Source of the DNA: Gammaproteobacteria bacterium
GTDB taxonomy: Bacteria; Pseudomonadota; Gammaproteobacteria; Steroidobacterales; Steroidobacteraceae
Length of the DNA stretch: 55,280 nucleotides
Assembly (NCBI GenBank): GCA_003164785.1
Contig: PLUE01000067.1
Span: forward strand, 1-55,280
Direction: 5' to 3'
Part shown: piece by piece, positions 17,854-27,411 of the stretch
How the letters are laid out: each line of letters opens with the position of its first letter
How positions within the stretch are numbered: position 1 is the stretch's first letter
The notes under the pieces: generated by a model
What the model was told of the DNA's origin: nothing
The model's input: the letters and a program-made list of their open reading frames with translations, nothing else
Databases searched by the model: none
Program-made: the position numbers and the translations under genes

Positions 17854-19377
17854 TCAGTGCTGCGCGGTTGAACTGACCGATGACATCGGCCGACCGGCAC
17901 TGTCGCCCGACTGGTTCGCGTCTGTGCGATGCCACCATCCGCCGCCGAGTGCCTGGAATAACGCGGCGGTATCCGCATAACGATTGCCCTCGGCTTGAAC
18001 GCGATTAATGTACGCCTGCTCCCAAGTTCGTTCTGCAATCAACACACTCAGATGGTCGATCGTGTCTGCGTGGAATTGCCGTCGCGCCAGCTCGAGGCTG
18101 GCGAGGGCCGATCGCTCGGCCGCATCCTGCGCGACCAAGTCATCTGCATCCGCCTGCAGGGCCCTTAAGGCGTCTGATACATTTTGGAATGCCTTGATCA
18201 CGATGCTGCGGTACTGCGCGGCAGCTTGGCTTAAGGCCGCTACGGCGGCGCGCTTTCTATGCCGCAGCATTCCGGCGTCGAACAGCGTCTGCTCGGCGCT
18301 TCCAGCGATGCTCCATACGCCTGTGCCGGGCAGAGCGGCGATCCCGCTCGCCGTCGTGCCAAGGGCGGCCGTGATGGCGAACTGGGGCAGTTGATTGGCG
18401 ATCGCGACGCCCACGTCGGCCGAGGCCGCGTGCAGCAGCGCTTCGGCCCCACGCACATCCGGCCGCTGCTCGACGAGCCGCGACGGGAGGCTGACCGGTA
18501 ACTCTTGCGGCAGCCGGAGGCTGTCGAGATTGAAGGTCTCGCTCACTTCTTGACTCGGCAACCGTCCAGTGAGTGCCGTGAGCTGGTTGCGCACTTGTGC
18601 CAACTGTTTCTGCAGGGGGGGTAAGGTCGTACGGGTCTGGTCAAGCGTCGCCTCCTGCAGCAGGACTTCGGCTTGCGACACAACACCCACCCTGAATCGT
18701 TGACGGACCAGATCGAGTTCGTCGTTCTCGATCTTGATGATCTGTTCGGTCGCCGTGATCTGGCCGCGTAGCGATGCCTCTTGCACGGCGGCGACCACCA
18801 GATTGGACGTCAAGGTAAGATACGTGGCCTCCAGCTGGAAGCGCTGATACTCCGCTTGTGCGGCGAGCGATTCGATTTGCCGCCGCGTCCCGCCGAACAC
18901 GTCCGGAACATAGGACACGTTGAGCGAGGCGGTGACCACGCTGAATGTCGGATTGAACTGCGGCTCGCCGATACTGGCGCCGGCCAGCCGCTCGCGCTCG
19001 GGCTGCAGGGCAGCGCTGACCGAGGGAAGTAACGCGCCCTCGCGGGCGTAGACATTTTCCTTCGCCTGCCGCAAAGCAGCTTGTGCGGCACCAACGTCGG
19101 GATTGCTCTGCAGTGCTTGTTCGATGAGCTGGTTCAGCGCGTCAGAGTGGAACAACGTCCACCACTCGCCAGGAATATCGAGATCTCGCACGAAGCGCTG
19201 TGCTTCACCGCCCGGCGTGTTCGCCGACCCGGTCGCCGCAGCCAGCGGTTCCGGCGTGTAGCCGACAACCTCGGGCGCCCGCGGACGTTGAAAATCCGGT
19301 CCGACCGCGCAGCCCCCCAAAGCTAAGGTTGAGGCCATAGCGATCACGACCAAGCAGACTTTACGGCCCAAGTTCAA
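17854..19377 (-). CDS. NodT/OprM-type outer-membrane efflux lipoprotein
   Basis: A 507-residue TolC-family channel. The N-terminus MNLGRKVCLVVIAMASTLALGGCAVGPDFQRP is a lipoprotein signal with lipobox LGGC, followed by the CAVGPDFQRP start typical of the NodT family. Two OEP repeats follow, rich in long Ala/Gln/Leu helices (for example ALQSNPDVGAAQAALRQAKEN near 90-115, and RPDVRGAEALLHAASADVGVAIANQLPQ in the second half). It should form the trimeric outer-membrane exit for the exporter encoded divergently at 19707-24887, 329 bp away. The C-terminal tail past QALGGGWWHR is extended and low in structure. Confidence 0.9.
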   Translation of the reverse strand: MNLGRKVCLVVIAMASTLALGGCAVGPDFQRPRAPEVVGYTPEPLAAATGSANTPGGEAQRFVRDLDIPGEWWTLFHSDALNQLIEQALQSNPDVGAAQAALRQAKENVYAREGALLPSVSAALQPERERLAGASIGEPQFNPTFSVVTASLNVSYVPDVFGGTRRQIESLAAQAEYQRFQLEATYLTLTSNLVVAAVQEASLRGQITATEQIIKIENDELDLVRQRFRVGVVSQAEVLLQEATLDQTRTTLPPLQKQLAQVRNQLTALTGRLPSQEVSETFNLDSLRLPQELPVSLPSRLVEQRPDVRGAEALLHAASADVGVAIANQLPQFAITAALGTTASGIAALPGTGVWSIAGSAEQTLFDAGMLRHRKRAAVAALSQAAAQYRSIVIKAFQNVSDALRALQADADDLVAQDAAERSALASLELARRQFHADTIDHLSVLIAERTWEQAYINRVQAEGNRYADTAALFQALGGGWWHRTDANQSGDSAGRPMSSVSSTAQH

Positions 19378-19706
19378 CTTCCTCGTTTACCCTGCAACAT
19401 TGCCCGAATGTGCCCGCACCTTCATCCCTCCGCCCCGGCAACGAGAGCCTGGCCGAAGATCAATCCACTGCGATCTGATCCGCCACAAGCGCGCCGAAGC
19501 GTATAACCTACATCATTGATGCGCCCCGACGATGTGGGTATTTCCCCGTATATCGAGACGTCCGAAACCGGCGGAAACTCGCTTTTTACCATCGGAATGA
19601 TTCCTGGTGGGAAACGGTCGTAGCTCTCTGATGGAGGGAAATGGCAGGGTCTGCCTTAAGTCGGCTGGAGATGGGACGATTCAGCATCGTCTGGCTCGGC
19701 GGGTAA
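19378..19706. other. Divergent promoter region of the exporter
   Basis: About 330 bp between the outer-membrane gene and the HlyD gene. It must contain both promoters. No gene, clear operator or regulator gene is seen, which is notable because such exporters usually have a TetR gene alongside. Confidence 0.5.
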
Positions 19707-20732
19707 ATGCTTGGATTCTTGAGGCGGAGAGTGTACAGCTCGATGAACCGACGACGCACCCTGTTGCTGATCGCATTTGTCCTCGTTCTCGCTACAGTCG
19801 GGTACGGAACCTGGCGATTTCGAGCCGCGTTGTTTGGTACGGCAGCCGGCCCCAACCGAATCACCGTTTCCGGGAACATCGAGGCTCACGAGAGCGTCCT
19901 GAGTTTCACGCAAGTGCAGGCCGCCATCGTCGAGCTGCCATTTGATGAGGGCGCCTCTGTCGCTCGAGGTACGGTGTTGGCGCGTGTCGACGATCGTCTT
20001 TATCAGCAGCAGGTCGGGATTGATCGCGCCAATGAACAGGTCGCATCAGCCCAGGTGGCGGTGAACGAAAGCAGCCTCATCGCCGCGCGCAGCAGCGTCG
20101 ACAGCGATCGATTTGATCTCGCGGAGAAACAGCGCGACGCGGCCCGCGCCGAGGAACTGGTGAGGACCGCCGCGACGTCGGTACAAACTCGTGATTTGAC
20201 ACTCACCGCGGCAAATCAGTCGGCGGCGGCGCTGGCGCACGATCAGGCCCTGGTGCACGTGGCAACCACCAATGTCACTCTGGCTCGGGCCAACGAAGCG
20301 GCAGCGGCGGCGAAGCTCGCGCTCGACGAAGTGACGATCGGCTATACGACGCTTCGCGCGCCATTCTCGGGCGTGATTTCGGTGCGCGAGGCCGAACTCG
20401 GCCAGTTGGCCGGACCCGGCGTCGCGATTTTCACGCTCGATGATCTCGACCACATCTGGCTTCGTGCCTACGTGAACGAAAAGGACATCGGCCAGGTACG
20501 TCTGGGTGAACCGGCCAACGTGACGGCAGACAGCTATCCGGGCAAAACATACCACGGCCACATCAGCTTCATCTCCCCGGAGGCGGAATTCACGCCGAAG
20601 ACCGTCGAGACGAATGCCGAGCGGGTGACGCTCGTCTATCGAATCCGCATCGACATCGACAACTCCACGCACGAACTCCTGCCGGGGATGCCGACAGATG
20701 CCAGCATCGCGTTGCTGCCGGCGGGACGATGA
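19707..20732 (+). CDS. HlyD/YbhG-type periplasmic adaptor of an ABC exporter
   Basis: A membrane-fusion protein of about 330-340 residues. One N-terminal membrane anchor (LLLIAFVLVLATVGYGTW) is followed by a lipoyl-like half (ITVSGNIEAHESVLSF). A long coiled-coil hairpin (about 90-200, rich in Ala/Gln/Glu) comes next, then the second lipoyl half TTLRAPFSGVISVREAELGQL and beta-barrel DHIWLRAYVNEKDIGQV. It links the inner-membrane ABC permeases to the NodT-type channel. ATG 19707 has a GGCGGG upstream; ATG 19743 is an alternative that would shorten the cytoplasmic tail. It overlaps the next gene by 4 bp (ATGA), the first of a tightly coupled five-gene operon. Confidence 0.88.
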   Translation: MLGFLRRRVYSSMNRRRTLLLIAFVLVLATVGYGTWRFRAALFGTAAGPNRITVSGNIEAHESVLSFTQVQAAIVELPFDEGASVARGTVLARVDDRLYQQQVGIDRANEQVASAQVAVNESSLIAARSSVDSDRFDLAEKQRDAARAEELVRTAATSVQTRDLTLTAANQSAAALAHDQALVHVATTNVTLARANEAAAAAKLALDEVTIGYTTLRAPFSGVISVREAELGQLAGPGVAIFTLDDLDHIWLRAYVNEKDIGQVRLGEPANVTADSYPGKTYHGHISFISPEAEFTPKTVETNAERVTLVYRIRIDIDNSTHELLPGMPTDASIALLPAGR

Positions 20733-21673
20733 TCAACACCGACAGTGAGGTCGCGGTGGTCGCCCGAAACCTCGTTCGGAACTTTGGCTCCACTCGGGCA
20801 GTGCAAAGCGTCAATTTTACGGTGGCACACGGGGAGATATTCGGTCTTGTGGGCCCTGATGGCGCCGGCAAGAGCACGATCATGCGCATGCTGGCCGGCG
20901 TGCTGCGGCCTGATTCCGGCGAGATTCTCCTGGAAGGCATTGACGTCATCGCCAACCCGGAGCGTGCCAAGCCCAACTTGAGCTACATGCCGCAGCGCTT
21001 CGGCCTCTATGAAGACATGACCGTCGACGAAAACATCTTCTTCTATGCCACGCTCTTCGAGGTCCCCGCCAAGGTTCGCCGCGAGCGCAGCCAGGAGTTG
21101 CTCGAGGCGGCCGGCCTTCAGCCGTTCCGCCGACGCTTGGCCGGCCAGCTCTCCGGTGGCATGAAACAGAAGCTCGGCCTGGTCTGCGCGCTGATCCATA
21201 CGCCGCGGGTTCTGCTGCTCGACGAGCCGACGACCGGCGTGGACCCGGTCTCCCGCCGCGACTTTTGGGGCATCCTCTATGGCTTGCGCGAGCACGGCGT
21301 CACGATTCTGCTCTCCACCGCCTACATGGACGAAGCGGAGCGTTGTTCGCGTCTCGCTCTGCTGCACGCCGGGCAGATTCGCCACTGCGACACGCCAGCG
21401 CGACTCAAGCAGTTAATGCCCGGCGCACTGCTGGCGGTCGTGACGCACAATGTGCGTGGTGCTCACGCGGCCCTGGAGGGCGTGCCCGGTGTGCTCGGCC
21501 GACTGCTCATGGGCGACCGCGTCAATGTTCGCGTGGATGACGCCGAGCGCCGCTTGCCCGCATTGCGCGCCCGGCTCGTCGAGCGCGGCATCGGCGATGC
21601 TGAGATCACGCGGATCGAGCCGGGCATCGAGGACGTGTTTGTGGCCCTGCTCGGGTCAGGGGACGCGGCATGA
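20729..21673 (+). CDS. ABC exporter ATPase 1 (YbhF N-half-like)
   Basis: A 314-residue ATP-binding subunit. It shows Walker A GPDGAGKST (about 43-51), Q-loop YMPQRFGLYEDMTV, signature LSGGMKQKL, Walker B VLLLDEPTTGVDP and the switch region LLSTAYMDEAE, where Ala replaces the usual His after ST. The C-terminal about 90 residues form the accessory domain common in drug-type ABC-2 ATPases. In YbhF two such ATPases are fused; here they are two genes overlapping by 4 bp. It powers the two ABC-2 permeases encoded next. The substrate is unknown, but the YbhGFSR family exports drugs and cations. Confidence 0.9.
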   Translation: MINTDSEVAVVARNLVRNFGSTRAVQSVNFTVAHGEIFGLVGPDGAGKSTIMRMLAGVLRPDSGEILLEGIDVIANPERAKPNLSYMPQRFGLYEDMTVDENIFFYATLFEVPAKVRRERSQELLEAAGLQPFRRRLAGQLSGGMKQKLGLVCALIHTPRVLLLDEPTTGVDPVSRRDFWGILYGLREHGVTILLSTAYMDEAERCSRLALLHAGQIRHCDTPARLKQLMPGALLAVVTHNVRGAHAALEGVPGVLGRLLMGDRVNVRVDDAERRLPALRARLVERGIGDAEITRIEPGIEDVFVALLGSGDAA

Positions 21674-22620
21674 CGGAAGACGTCCAGGTCGTGGTGGCCC
21701 AGGGACTGACCAAGAAGTTCGGCGCGTTCACCGCGGTGGACCGGCTCGATCTCAGCATCGCCAAGGGCGAAATCGTGGGATTCATCGGTCCGAACGGCGC
21801 CGGCAAATCGACCACCATCCGCATGCTGTGCGGACTGTTGCGCCCAAGCGAGGGACGCGCCTCCGTCGCCGGCTTCGATGTCGGCCGCGAGCCGGAGGCC
21901 GTCCGAGAGCACATCGGCTACATGTCCCAGAAATTCTCGCTCTACGGCGACCTGACCGTGCGCGAAAATCTGCAGTTTTTCAGCGGCCTGTACCGCGTGC
22001 CGCGGCGCGACATCGAGGCGCGCATGCGCACAGCCATTGCCATGGCCGGATTGGAGGGCCGCGAGGATGCGCTCGTGCGCACCCTCGCGGGCGGCTGGAA
22101 GCAGAGGCTCGCGCTCGGTTGTGCCATTCTGCATCGTCCGCCGGTATTGTTCCTCGACGAGCCCACCTCGGGAGTCGAACCCGAAGCGCGCCGCAAGTTC
22201 TGGGATCTGATTCATAACCTCGCGTCGGAAGGCGTCACGATTCTGGTGTCAACCCACTACATGGAGGAAGCGGAATACTGCAATCGGATCGCACTGATCA
22301 ATGCAGGCAAGTTGGTGGCGCTCGGCAGCCCGGGAGAGTTGAGACGGCGCGAATTGGGCGGAATACTGTACGAATTCGATTGTGCCGCGCTCGGCGCGGC
22401 CTTGGTCGCCTTGCGCCAAGTCCCCGACGTCATCGATGCGGCGATTTTCGGCGACAAGCTGCACGTGCTTCTCGGGCCAGGGGGTATAGCGGCCAATCTG
22501 CCGCCATTGCTGGGGCGCCAGGGGATTACGGCCGGTCCGCTGCGCGCCATCACACCGAGCCTGGAGGATGTGTTTGTCCAGCTCGTCTCCAAGCCGCAGG
22601 CGGCGGCGGCTACTGCATGA
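21670..22620 (+). CDS. ABC exporter ATPase 2 (YbhF C-half-like)
   Basis: A 316-residue ATP-binding subunit. It shows Walker A GPNGAGKST, Q-loop YMSQKFSLYGDLTV, a degenerate signature LAGGWKQRL in place of LSGGQ, Walker B VLFLDEPTSG followed by VEP (the D-loop Asp is Glu), and switch His in VSTHYMEEAE. Together with ATPase 1 it probably forms an asymmetric heterodimer in which one ATP site is weakened. It overlaps ATPase 1 upstream (ATGA at 21670) and the first permease downstream (ATGA at 22617) by 4 bp each, indicating strict translational coupling. Confidence 0.9.
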   Translation: MTEDVQVVVAQGLTKKFGAFTAVDRLDLSIAKGEIVGFIGPNGAGKSTTIRMLCGLLRPSEGRASVAGFDVGREPEAVREHIGYMSQKFSLYGDLTVRENLQFFSGLYRVPRRDIEARMRTAIAMAGLEGREDALVRTLAGGWKQRLALGCAILHRPPVLFLDEPTSGVEPEARRKFWDLIHNLASEGVTILVSTHYMEEAEYCNRIALINAGKLVALGSPGELRRRELGGILYEFDCAALGAALVALRQVPDVIDAAIFGDKLHVLLGPGGIAANLPPLLGRQGITAGPLRAITPSLEDVFVQLVSKPQAAAATA

Positions 22621-23753
22621 ACGCGCGGCGTCTCCTCGCCATTGCGTACAAAGAGACGCTGCAGGTCTGGCGGGATCCGCGCAGCCTCGCCATCGCCCTG
22701 CTCATGCCGGTCATGCAGATGGCGCTGCTCGGCTACGGCGTCAGCCTCGACATCAAGCGCGTACCGCTTTGCGTCTATGACCAGGAGAACAGCCAAACCA
22801 GCCGTGAGCTGGTGCAGCGGTTCGTCGCCTCGAACTGGTTCATGGTCGCCCATATACTCACCGAGGAACGGGCAATCCGTGATGCCATGGACCGCGCCAC
22901 CTGCGTCGGAGTGGTCACCATTCCGGTGAATTTCTCACGGGTTCTGGCGACGACGGGAGCTGCGTCGGTACAGACGGTCTTCGACGCCACCGATGCCAAC
23001 ACGACCAACATCGCCATTGGCTATGCTCAAGGCGTGATCGCCCAGACGACCGCTGATTTTCAAGCGCGTTGGGCGGCGGCACATGGAACGGCTCCTCAAA
23101 CCGTGGGCAACGTCGATCTGGAGCCCCGCGTCTGGTTCAACGAAGGACTGGACAGTCGCAATTTCATCATCCCCGGCGTGGTCGCTGTCATTTTGGGCCT
23201 GGTCGGCGCGCAGCTCACCTCGCTCACCATTTCCCGCGAGTGGGAACGCGGCACCATGGAACAACTCGTGTCGACGCCGGTGACTGCGCTCGAAATGATG
23301 ATCGGTAAGCTCGTCCCGTATTTCGTCATCGGATTGTTCGATGCGGCCTTCTGCCTCTGCGCGGCCGTCTTCTGGTTTCAGGTGCCGTTCCGCGGCAGCC
23401 TTGGGACCCTGATGCTGACCACCGCCCTGTTCATACTGGTCGTGCTCGGCATCGGATATCTCGTATCGGTGCGTATCCGCAGCCAACTTGGCGCAAGCCA
23501 GGTCGCGCTCATTCTCACCATGACACCCATCAGCTTGCTGTCGGGCTATACGTTCCCGATCGATCAAATGCCGGCCCCGATCCAGGCTGTGACTCTGATC
23601 GTCTATGCCCGCTATTTCGTTACCATCCTGCGGGCGGTGTTCCTCAAGGGCAGCACGATCGCGGAGCTGACGGTGCCCATCCTGGCGCTGGTCCTGTACG
23701 CGGCGGCCATCATTTGGATCGCTGCCCGCGCCTTCCGCAAGCGGCTGGACTAG
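22617..23753 (+). CDS. ABC-2 type permease 1 (YbhS-like)
   Basis: A 378-residue membrane subunit. One N-terminal membrane helix (LAIALLMPVMQMALLGYGVSL) precedes a large periplasmic domain of about 140 residues, followed by five helices in the C-terminal half (IIPGVVAVILGLVGAQLTSL, then FVIGLFDAAFCLCAAVFWF and so on). This is the ABC2_membrane_3 layout. The motif REWERGTMEQLVSTPV is the family's cytoplasmic signature. It begins with ATG inside the ATPase 2 stop region (4-bp overlap) and is followed after 3 bp by a second permease, its probable heterodimer partner. Confidence 0.9.
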   Translation: MNARRLLAIAYKETLQVWRDPRSLAIALLMPVMQMALLGYGVSLDIKRVPLCVYDQENSQTSRELVQRFVASNWFMVAHILTEERAIRDAMDRATCVGVVTIPVNFSRVLATTGAASVQTVFDATDANTTNIAIGYAQGVIAQTTADFQARWAAAHGTAPQTVGNVDLEPRVWFNEGLDSRNFIIPGVVAVILGLVGAQLTSLTISREWERGTMEQLVSTPVTALEMMIGKLVPYFVIGLFDAAFCLCAAVFWFQVPFRGSLGTLMLTTALFILVVLGIGYLVSVRIRSQLGASQVALILTMTPISLLSGYTFPIDQMPAPIQAVTLIVYARYFVTILRAVFLKGSTIAELTVPILALVLYAAAIIWIAARAFRKRLD

Positions 23754-23756
23754 CCG

Positions 23757-24887
23757 ATGTTCGATCGTCTCCGCGTCATGCTGATAAAGGAGTTCTTGGA
23801 GCTGCGCCGTGACCGATGGGCCATGTTCCGCCTGATCGTGCCGCTGCTCATTCAGGTGGTCGTGTTCGGCTACGCCGCGACATTCACGGTCAATCGTGTC
23901 GCCACTTGCGTACTCGATCTCGATCACAGCCAGGCTAGCCGCGGGCTGGTGTCGCATTTCGTCGCGACCGGCCGCTTCGACGTCATCGACATCGCCGAGA
24001 CTCAGCGTCAGATCACCCGAGATCTTGACAGCGGTCGGGCGACCGTGGCCATCGTGATCCATGCCGGCTTCGAGCAATACCTGTATAGCGGTCGGACAGC
24101 GCCATTGCAGGTCTCCGTCGACGGAACCAATTCGAACACCGCACTGATCGCTTTGGGATACGTCAGTCAGGTCGTTGCACAATTCCAAGCAGAGCAGATG
24201 GCTAATACCTGGCCGGCGCAGCCCGCTGCAGCCTCTCGCGGCGCCTCCGTGTCGCTGCAGGAGCGCCCCTGGTTCAATGCAGGACTCGAAGACCGGTGGT
24301 TCTTCATCCCCGGCGTGATCGGCACGCTAACCCTGGTCCAGGTCGTCAGCCTGACGGCCTTCGCCGTGGTGCGCGAACGGGAGGTAGGGACGCTGGAACA
24401 AATCATGGTGAGTCCCATCCGGCCGGTCGAGTTCATCGTCGGCAAGGCGCTGCCGTTCTTCCTCATCGGGCTCGCCGAAGTAGCCTTGATAACGATCTTC
24501 GGTGTGCTGTGGTTCCACATCCCGTTCGTCGGCAGCCCGCTGGTCATGCTGCTCGGGGCGTCGCTATTCCTCCTGGCGGCCATCGGTCTCGGCCTGCTGC
24601 TGTCGACCTTTTCGCACACCCAGCAGCAGGCTTTCGCATTGAACTTCTTCTTGGTGAATCCGTTCTTTATCCTCTCCGGATTCGCTTTTCCGATCGCCGC
24701 CATGCCGCGGGTGCTGCAATGGTTCACGATGATCAATCCGTTGCGCTACTTCCTGGTCATCATCCGTGCGGAGTTCCTCAAAGGCGTCGGTGTCGGCGTG
24801 CTCTGGCCCGATCTGTCGGCGTTGGCCCTATTGGCGGTGGTGATGCTCACGGGCAGTGTTCTGCGTTTCAGTAAATCGTTGGATTGA
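23757..24887 (+). CDS. ABC-2 type permease 2 (YbhR-like)
   Basis: A 376-residue paralogue of the preceding permease with the same topology: an N-terminal helix (LIVPLLIQVVVFGYAATF), a periplasmic domain, then five helices beginning at FIPGVIGTLTLVQVVSLTAF. The signature VREREVGTLEQIMVSPIRP is present, and the C-terminal NPFFILSGFAFPIAAMP is typical of ABC-2 exporters. It is the last gene of the operon. The 250 bp that follow contain only a short unsupported reading frame before the tRNA-Val tail copy. Confidence 0.9.
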   Translation: MFDRLRVMLIKEFLELRRDRWAMFRLIVPLLIQVVVFGYAATFTVNRVATCVLDLDHSQASRGLVSHFVATGRFDVIDIAETQRQITRDLDSGRATVAIVIHAGFEQYLYSGRTAPLQVSVDGTNSNTALIALGYVSQVVAQFQAEQMANTWPAQPAAASRGASVSLQERPWFNAGLEDRWFFIPGVIGTLTLVQVVSLTAFAVVREREVGTLEQIMVSPIRPVEFIVGKALPFFLIGLAEVALITIFGVLWFHIPFVGSPLVMLLGASLFLLAAIGLGLLLSTFSHTQQQAFALNFFLVNPFFILSGFAFPIAAMPRVLQWFTMINPLRYFLVIIRAEFLKGVGVGVLWPDLSALALLAVVMLTGSVLRFSKSLD

Positions 24888-25141
24888 CAGAGCCTTCCTG
24901 GAGACGATGGAGAAGTCCCTGCTCGCGCACAAATTTGCTGACGGCAGCGAGACCTCACGATATGCTGAAGCGGATCTGCCTCCGGCGCTCAAGACCTCGG
25001 AAAAGCTGCTGGTGGAGATCAAACCCGAGTGGCTACGACTTGCGAGTCACTTGCGAGTACCGGAACCCAACCCCTTGTTCCATCAAGTAGTTGCAAATGA
25101 CTCTGGGTAGGGGTAAGGTTTTGATTTTATATGGTATTTAG

Positions 25142-25187
25142 TGCTTTCACACGGCAGGGATCACAAGTTCAATCCCTGTACCGCCCA
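25142..25187 (+). repeat. Right att-like copy of the tRNA-Val 3-prime part
   Basis: 46 bp identical to 14506-14551 except for two G-to-A changes. It lacks the 5-prime half of the tRNA and ends CCCATCG, not CCCACCA, so it is not a tRNA gene. It marks the right end of the island. Confidence 0.8.
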
Positions 25188-25430
25188 TCGATCCGAGTTC
25201 CCGGCTGCGGTCGCTCGCGACTTTTTTTGGGCCTCACGTCGTATGCTCTTTACGTGCTGCACAGTCCGCTTTCCGCGGTTCTGTATTCCCTCATGCGGCA
25301 CGATGCGCGGCTCACCCAGGCGCTGTCGGGATCGGTCTTCTTCGGCGTCGCCATCGTCGCTGCACTGCTGCTGACATGCTGGCTGGTCGACCGGTATTTC
25401 GACTCTCCGGTCAGGCGGCGGCTGAATTGA
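25188..25430 (+). pseudogene. C-terminal fragment of an acyltransferase-3 family protein
   Basis: Immediately after the tRNA-Val tail copy, the frame reads FLGLTSYALYVLHSPLSAVL, then a membrane helix (FFGVAIVAALLLTCWLVDRYF) and the terminal DSPVRRRLN. This is the standard end of OatA/acyltransferase-3 membrane proteins that acylate sugars or lipids. About 80 percent of the gene, including the catalytic His region, is missing. The cut coincides with the island boundary, so integration or later deletion removed the rest. Confidence 0.75.
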
Positions 25431-25498
25431 TTGTGGTTTTGATACACTGGGTGTCAACCTCCCGATTATGCGGGCCACCAAGACTGCAAGGATCCGCA

Positions 25499-27406
25499 AT
25501 GCCTGTTGTACGCGCCAGGCCCATCGTTGCCGCGATTTTCCTGGCTGTGCTCATCGCAGCCGGCTCGCCGCCATCGGCCGCTCGCGCACAGACGCAGGAT
25601 TCGCTGGAAAAGCGCGTACGCGAGCAGACTGAAACCACGCTCGGCGGGTTGGTGAGGGAGGGTCGCTCCTCGTTCGCAGCGGCGGTTTTCGTCAGCGGCG
25701 GCGTTCCGAGATTTTCAGCGAGCTACGGCACCGAAGCGCCGGGGTCGAGGGTGCCCTTCTCGGTCGACTCGACGCTCATCGATTTGAACTCGATCAACAA
25801 GATATTTACCGCCATCGCCATCGCGCAATTGGTCGACCGCGGCAAGATCGCCAGCATCGACGACCCGATCAACAAATATCTGAAGCACTACCGGCTGCCG
25901 CTCGCCTTCGGCCACGAGGTCAGCATTCGCGCGATCGCAACTCACAGTGCCGGATTCGACTTGCCGGCGTTCGGCGCAGGGAAGCTCGAGTCCGATCCTG
26001 CGCGGTTTTTCGACCAGCGATTTCCGGGGTACTTCCGCAATGATGCGCTTTTTTCGGCCTATGAAAATTACGGGCCGAAACTACTGGCGTTCATGGTCGC
26101 TGAAGTATCCGGCGAGGCGTTTCCACGCTACGTGGAGCAATCCATTCTCCGTCCGCTGGGCATGGATCACACTTATCTGGTCGCGACACCCCGGGCGCTG
26201 GAACACCGCTTCGTCGCCTTCCAAGTCAAGGCGCCAACCATCACCGACGGCGGGCCTCCGCTGAAAGCCGAAGCATCCGCGATGCTCGTCGGGACATCGG
26301 TTTCCACACTGAGCGATGTGGCGAAAATGATGGGCGCTCTGCTGGGGCCGGATGGCGCCCAAGACGCCGTCACCGAACCGATGCGCCGGTTGATATTTCA
26401 GGTTCTGCAGACGAACGGCGAGCGGGGTGCGGCGCATGGCTTGATCTTCGATGCGGTCCGCCAACCCGGGAAAACGCTGTTCACTCACGGCGGCGTCGGA
26501 CCCGGCATCAACTGCATGATGGATCTCGATATCGGTGCCGAGGCCGGGGTCTTTTTTTGCTACGCCAACGTCCGTGTGCGGTTCGACGATAATCCAGCCG
26601 ATTCTCCCCCCGCTTTTGAAGATATCGGCGGCCGGATGCTCAAGCCATTCACCGCTTGTGCAGCCGACACGGGCGATGACTGCACGCATTATCCGGCCCC
26701 TGCATGGAAGAACGCGTGGAACGCCTATCTGGGGGATTACGTGGATTCCGCGCGACACCATCACGGCTTTTCGCGGCTCCGAACCCTGCTCCATCCCACG
26801 TTCTTGCGCATCGAGCGGGAGGGCCAATCACTGAAGCTCGACGGACATGCGGGGTTTGTCGAAATCTCTCCGGGAAGCTTCGGCAGCCCGTCCTACACGG
26901 AGACGTTCTCCTTCATCAAGGACCCGGCGACCGGGAAACTCTTTTTGAGCACATCCGACCGCCCTTCTGCGTACGAACGGCCGAGCTTGCTCGAAAAGCG
27001 GAATTTCCTTCCCCGTCTGCTGGCGGTGCTGGTCGCCACGGCGCTGTCAGGCGGTTTGTTCGCGCTGCCGACGAAATATGGCATCAATGCACGGGCGCGA
27101 CTGGCCGCGGTGGGATACGCTGCGGTGGTGGCTTGCAGCATCGCGTCGTTGTTCGGTCTGCGCGCTTTCGGCGCCAGCTATTTCGAGGGTATTTCGTGGC
27201 CACTGCAGATCATACGAGTTTGCGGATTCCTGACCATTCCCGCGAGCGTCGTGTTGATTTACCAGGTCCACGACATCGATCGACGGCCGCTGACCGGCAT
27301 CGCACGCATCGGCCGCCTTCATCTCAACGTGATCTGCCTGTCGGCCGTCGTGATGACACTGACTTTGCTGGCCTGTAACTTGATAAGCTTTTCACCGATC
27401 ACCTGA
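25499..27406 (+). CDS. Beta-lactamase-fold serine hydrolase with C-terminal membrane domain
   Basis: A 635-residue protein. A signal peptide (AAIFLAVLIAAGSPPSAARA) is followed by a class C beta-lactamase/DD-peptidase fold. The active Ser98-I-N-Lys101 (LNSINKIF), the second motif Tyr188-Glu-Asn (SAYENYGPKLLAF) and the third motif HGG (FTHGGVGPG) are visible. A DUF3471-like middle region and four hydrophobic helices in the last 135 residues follow. The fold serves esterases, peptidases and D-amino-acid hydrolases, so antibiotic hydrolysis should not be assumed. ATG 25499 is chosen because AAGGA lies 7 bases upstream and a signal peptide follows. It stands between truncated acyltransferase and GtrA genes. 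Confidence 0.85.
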   Translation: MPVVRARPIVAAIFLAVLIAAGSPPSAARAQTQDSLEKRVREQTETTLGGLVREGRSSFAAAVFVSGGVPRFSASYGTEAPGSRVPFSVDSTLIDLNSINKIFTAIAIAQLVDRGKIASIDDPINKYLKHYRLPLAFGHEVSIRAIATHSAGFDLPAFGAGKLESDPARFFDQRFPGYFRNDALFSAYENYGPKLLAFMVAEVSGEAFPRYVEQSILRPLGMDHTYLVATPRALEHRFVAFQVKAPTITDGGPPLKAEASAMLVGTSVSTLSDVAKMMGALLGPDGAQDAVTEPMRRLIFQVLQTNGERGAAHGLIFDAVRQPGKTLFTHGGVGPGINCMMDLDIGAEAGVFFCYANVRVRFDDNPADSPPAFEDIGGRMLKPFTACAADTGDDCTHYPAPAWKNAWNAYLGDYVDSARHHHGFSRLRTLLHPTFLRIEREGQSLKLDGHAGFVEISPGSFGSPSYTETFSFIKDPATGKLFLSTSDRPSAYERPSLLEKRNFLPRLLAVLVATALSGGLFALPTKYGINARARLAAVGYAAVVACSIASLFGLRAFGASYFEGISWPLQIIRVCGFLTIPASVVLIYQVHDIDRRPLTGIARIGRLHLNVICLSAVVMTLTLLACNLISFSPIT

Positions 27407-27411
27407 CTTGA

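Noticed and set aside
24856..25110. 84-codon rightward frame after the second permease
   Set aside because: Starts inside the permease gene, lacks a ribosome site and family likeness; probably non-coding edge of the island.
25141..25190. Possible second tRNA-Val gene
   Set aside because: Only the 3-prime 46 nt are present, the acceptor 5-prime strand and D-arm are missing and the CCA is altered; it is a tail copy.
25499..27406. Calling the serine hydrolase an antibiotic-resistance beta-lactamase
   Set aside because: SxxK, YxN and HGG motifs are shared with esterases and peptidases, and the C-terminal membrane domain is unlike AmpC.
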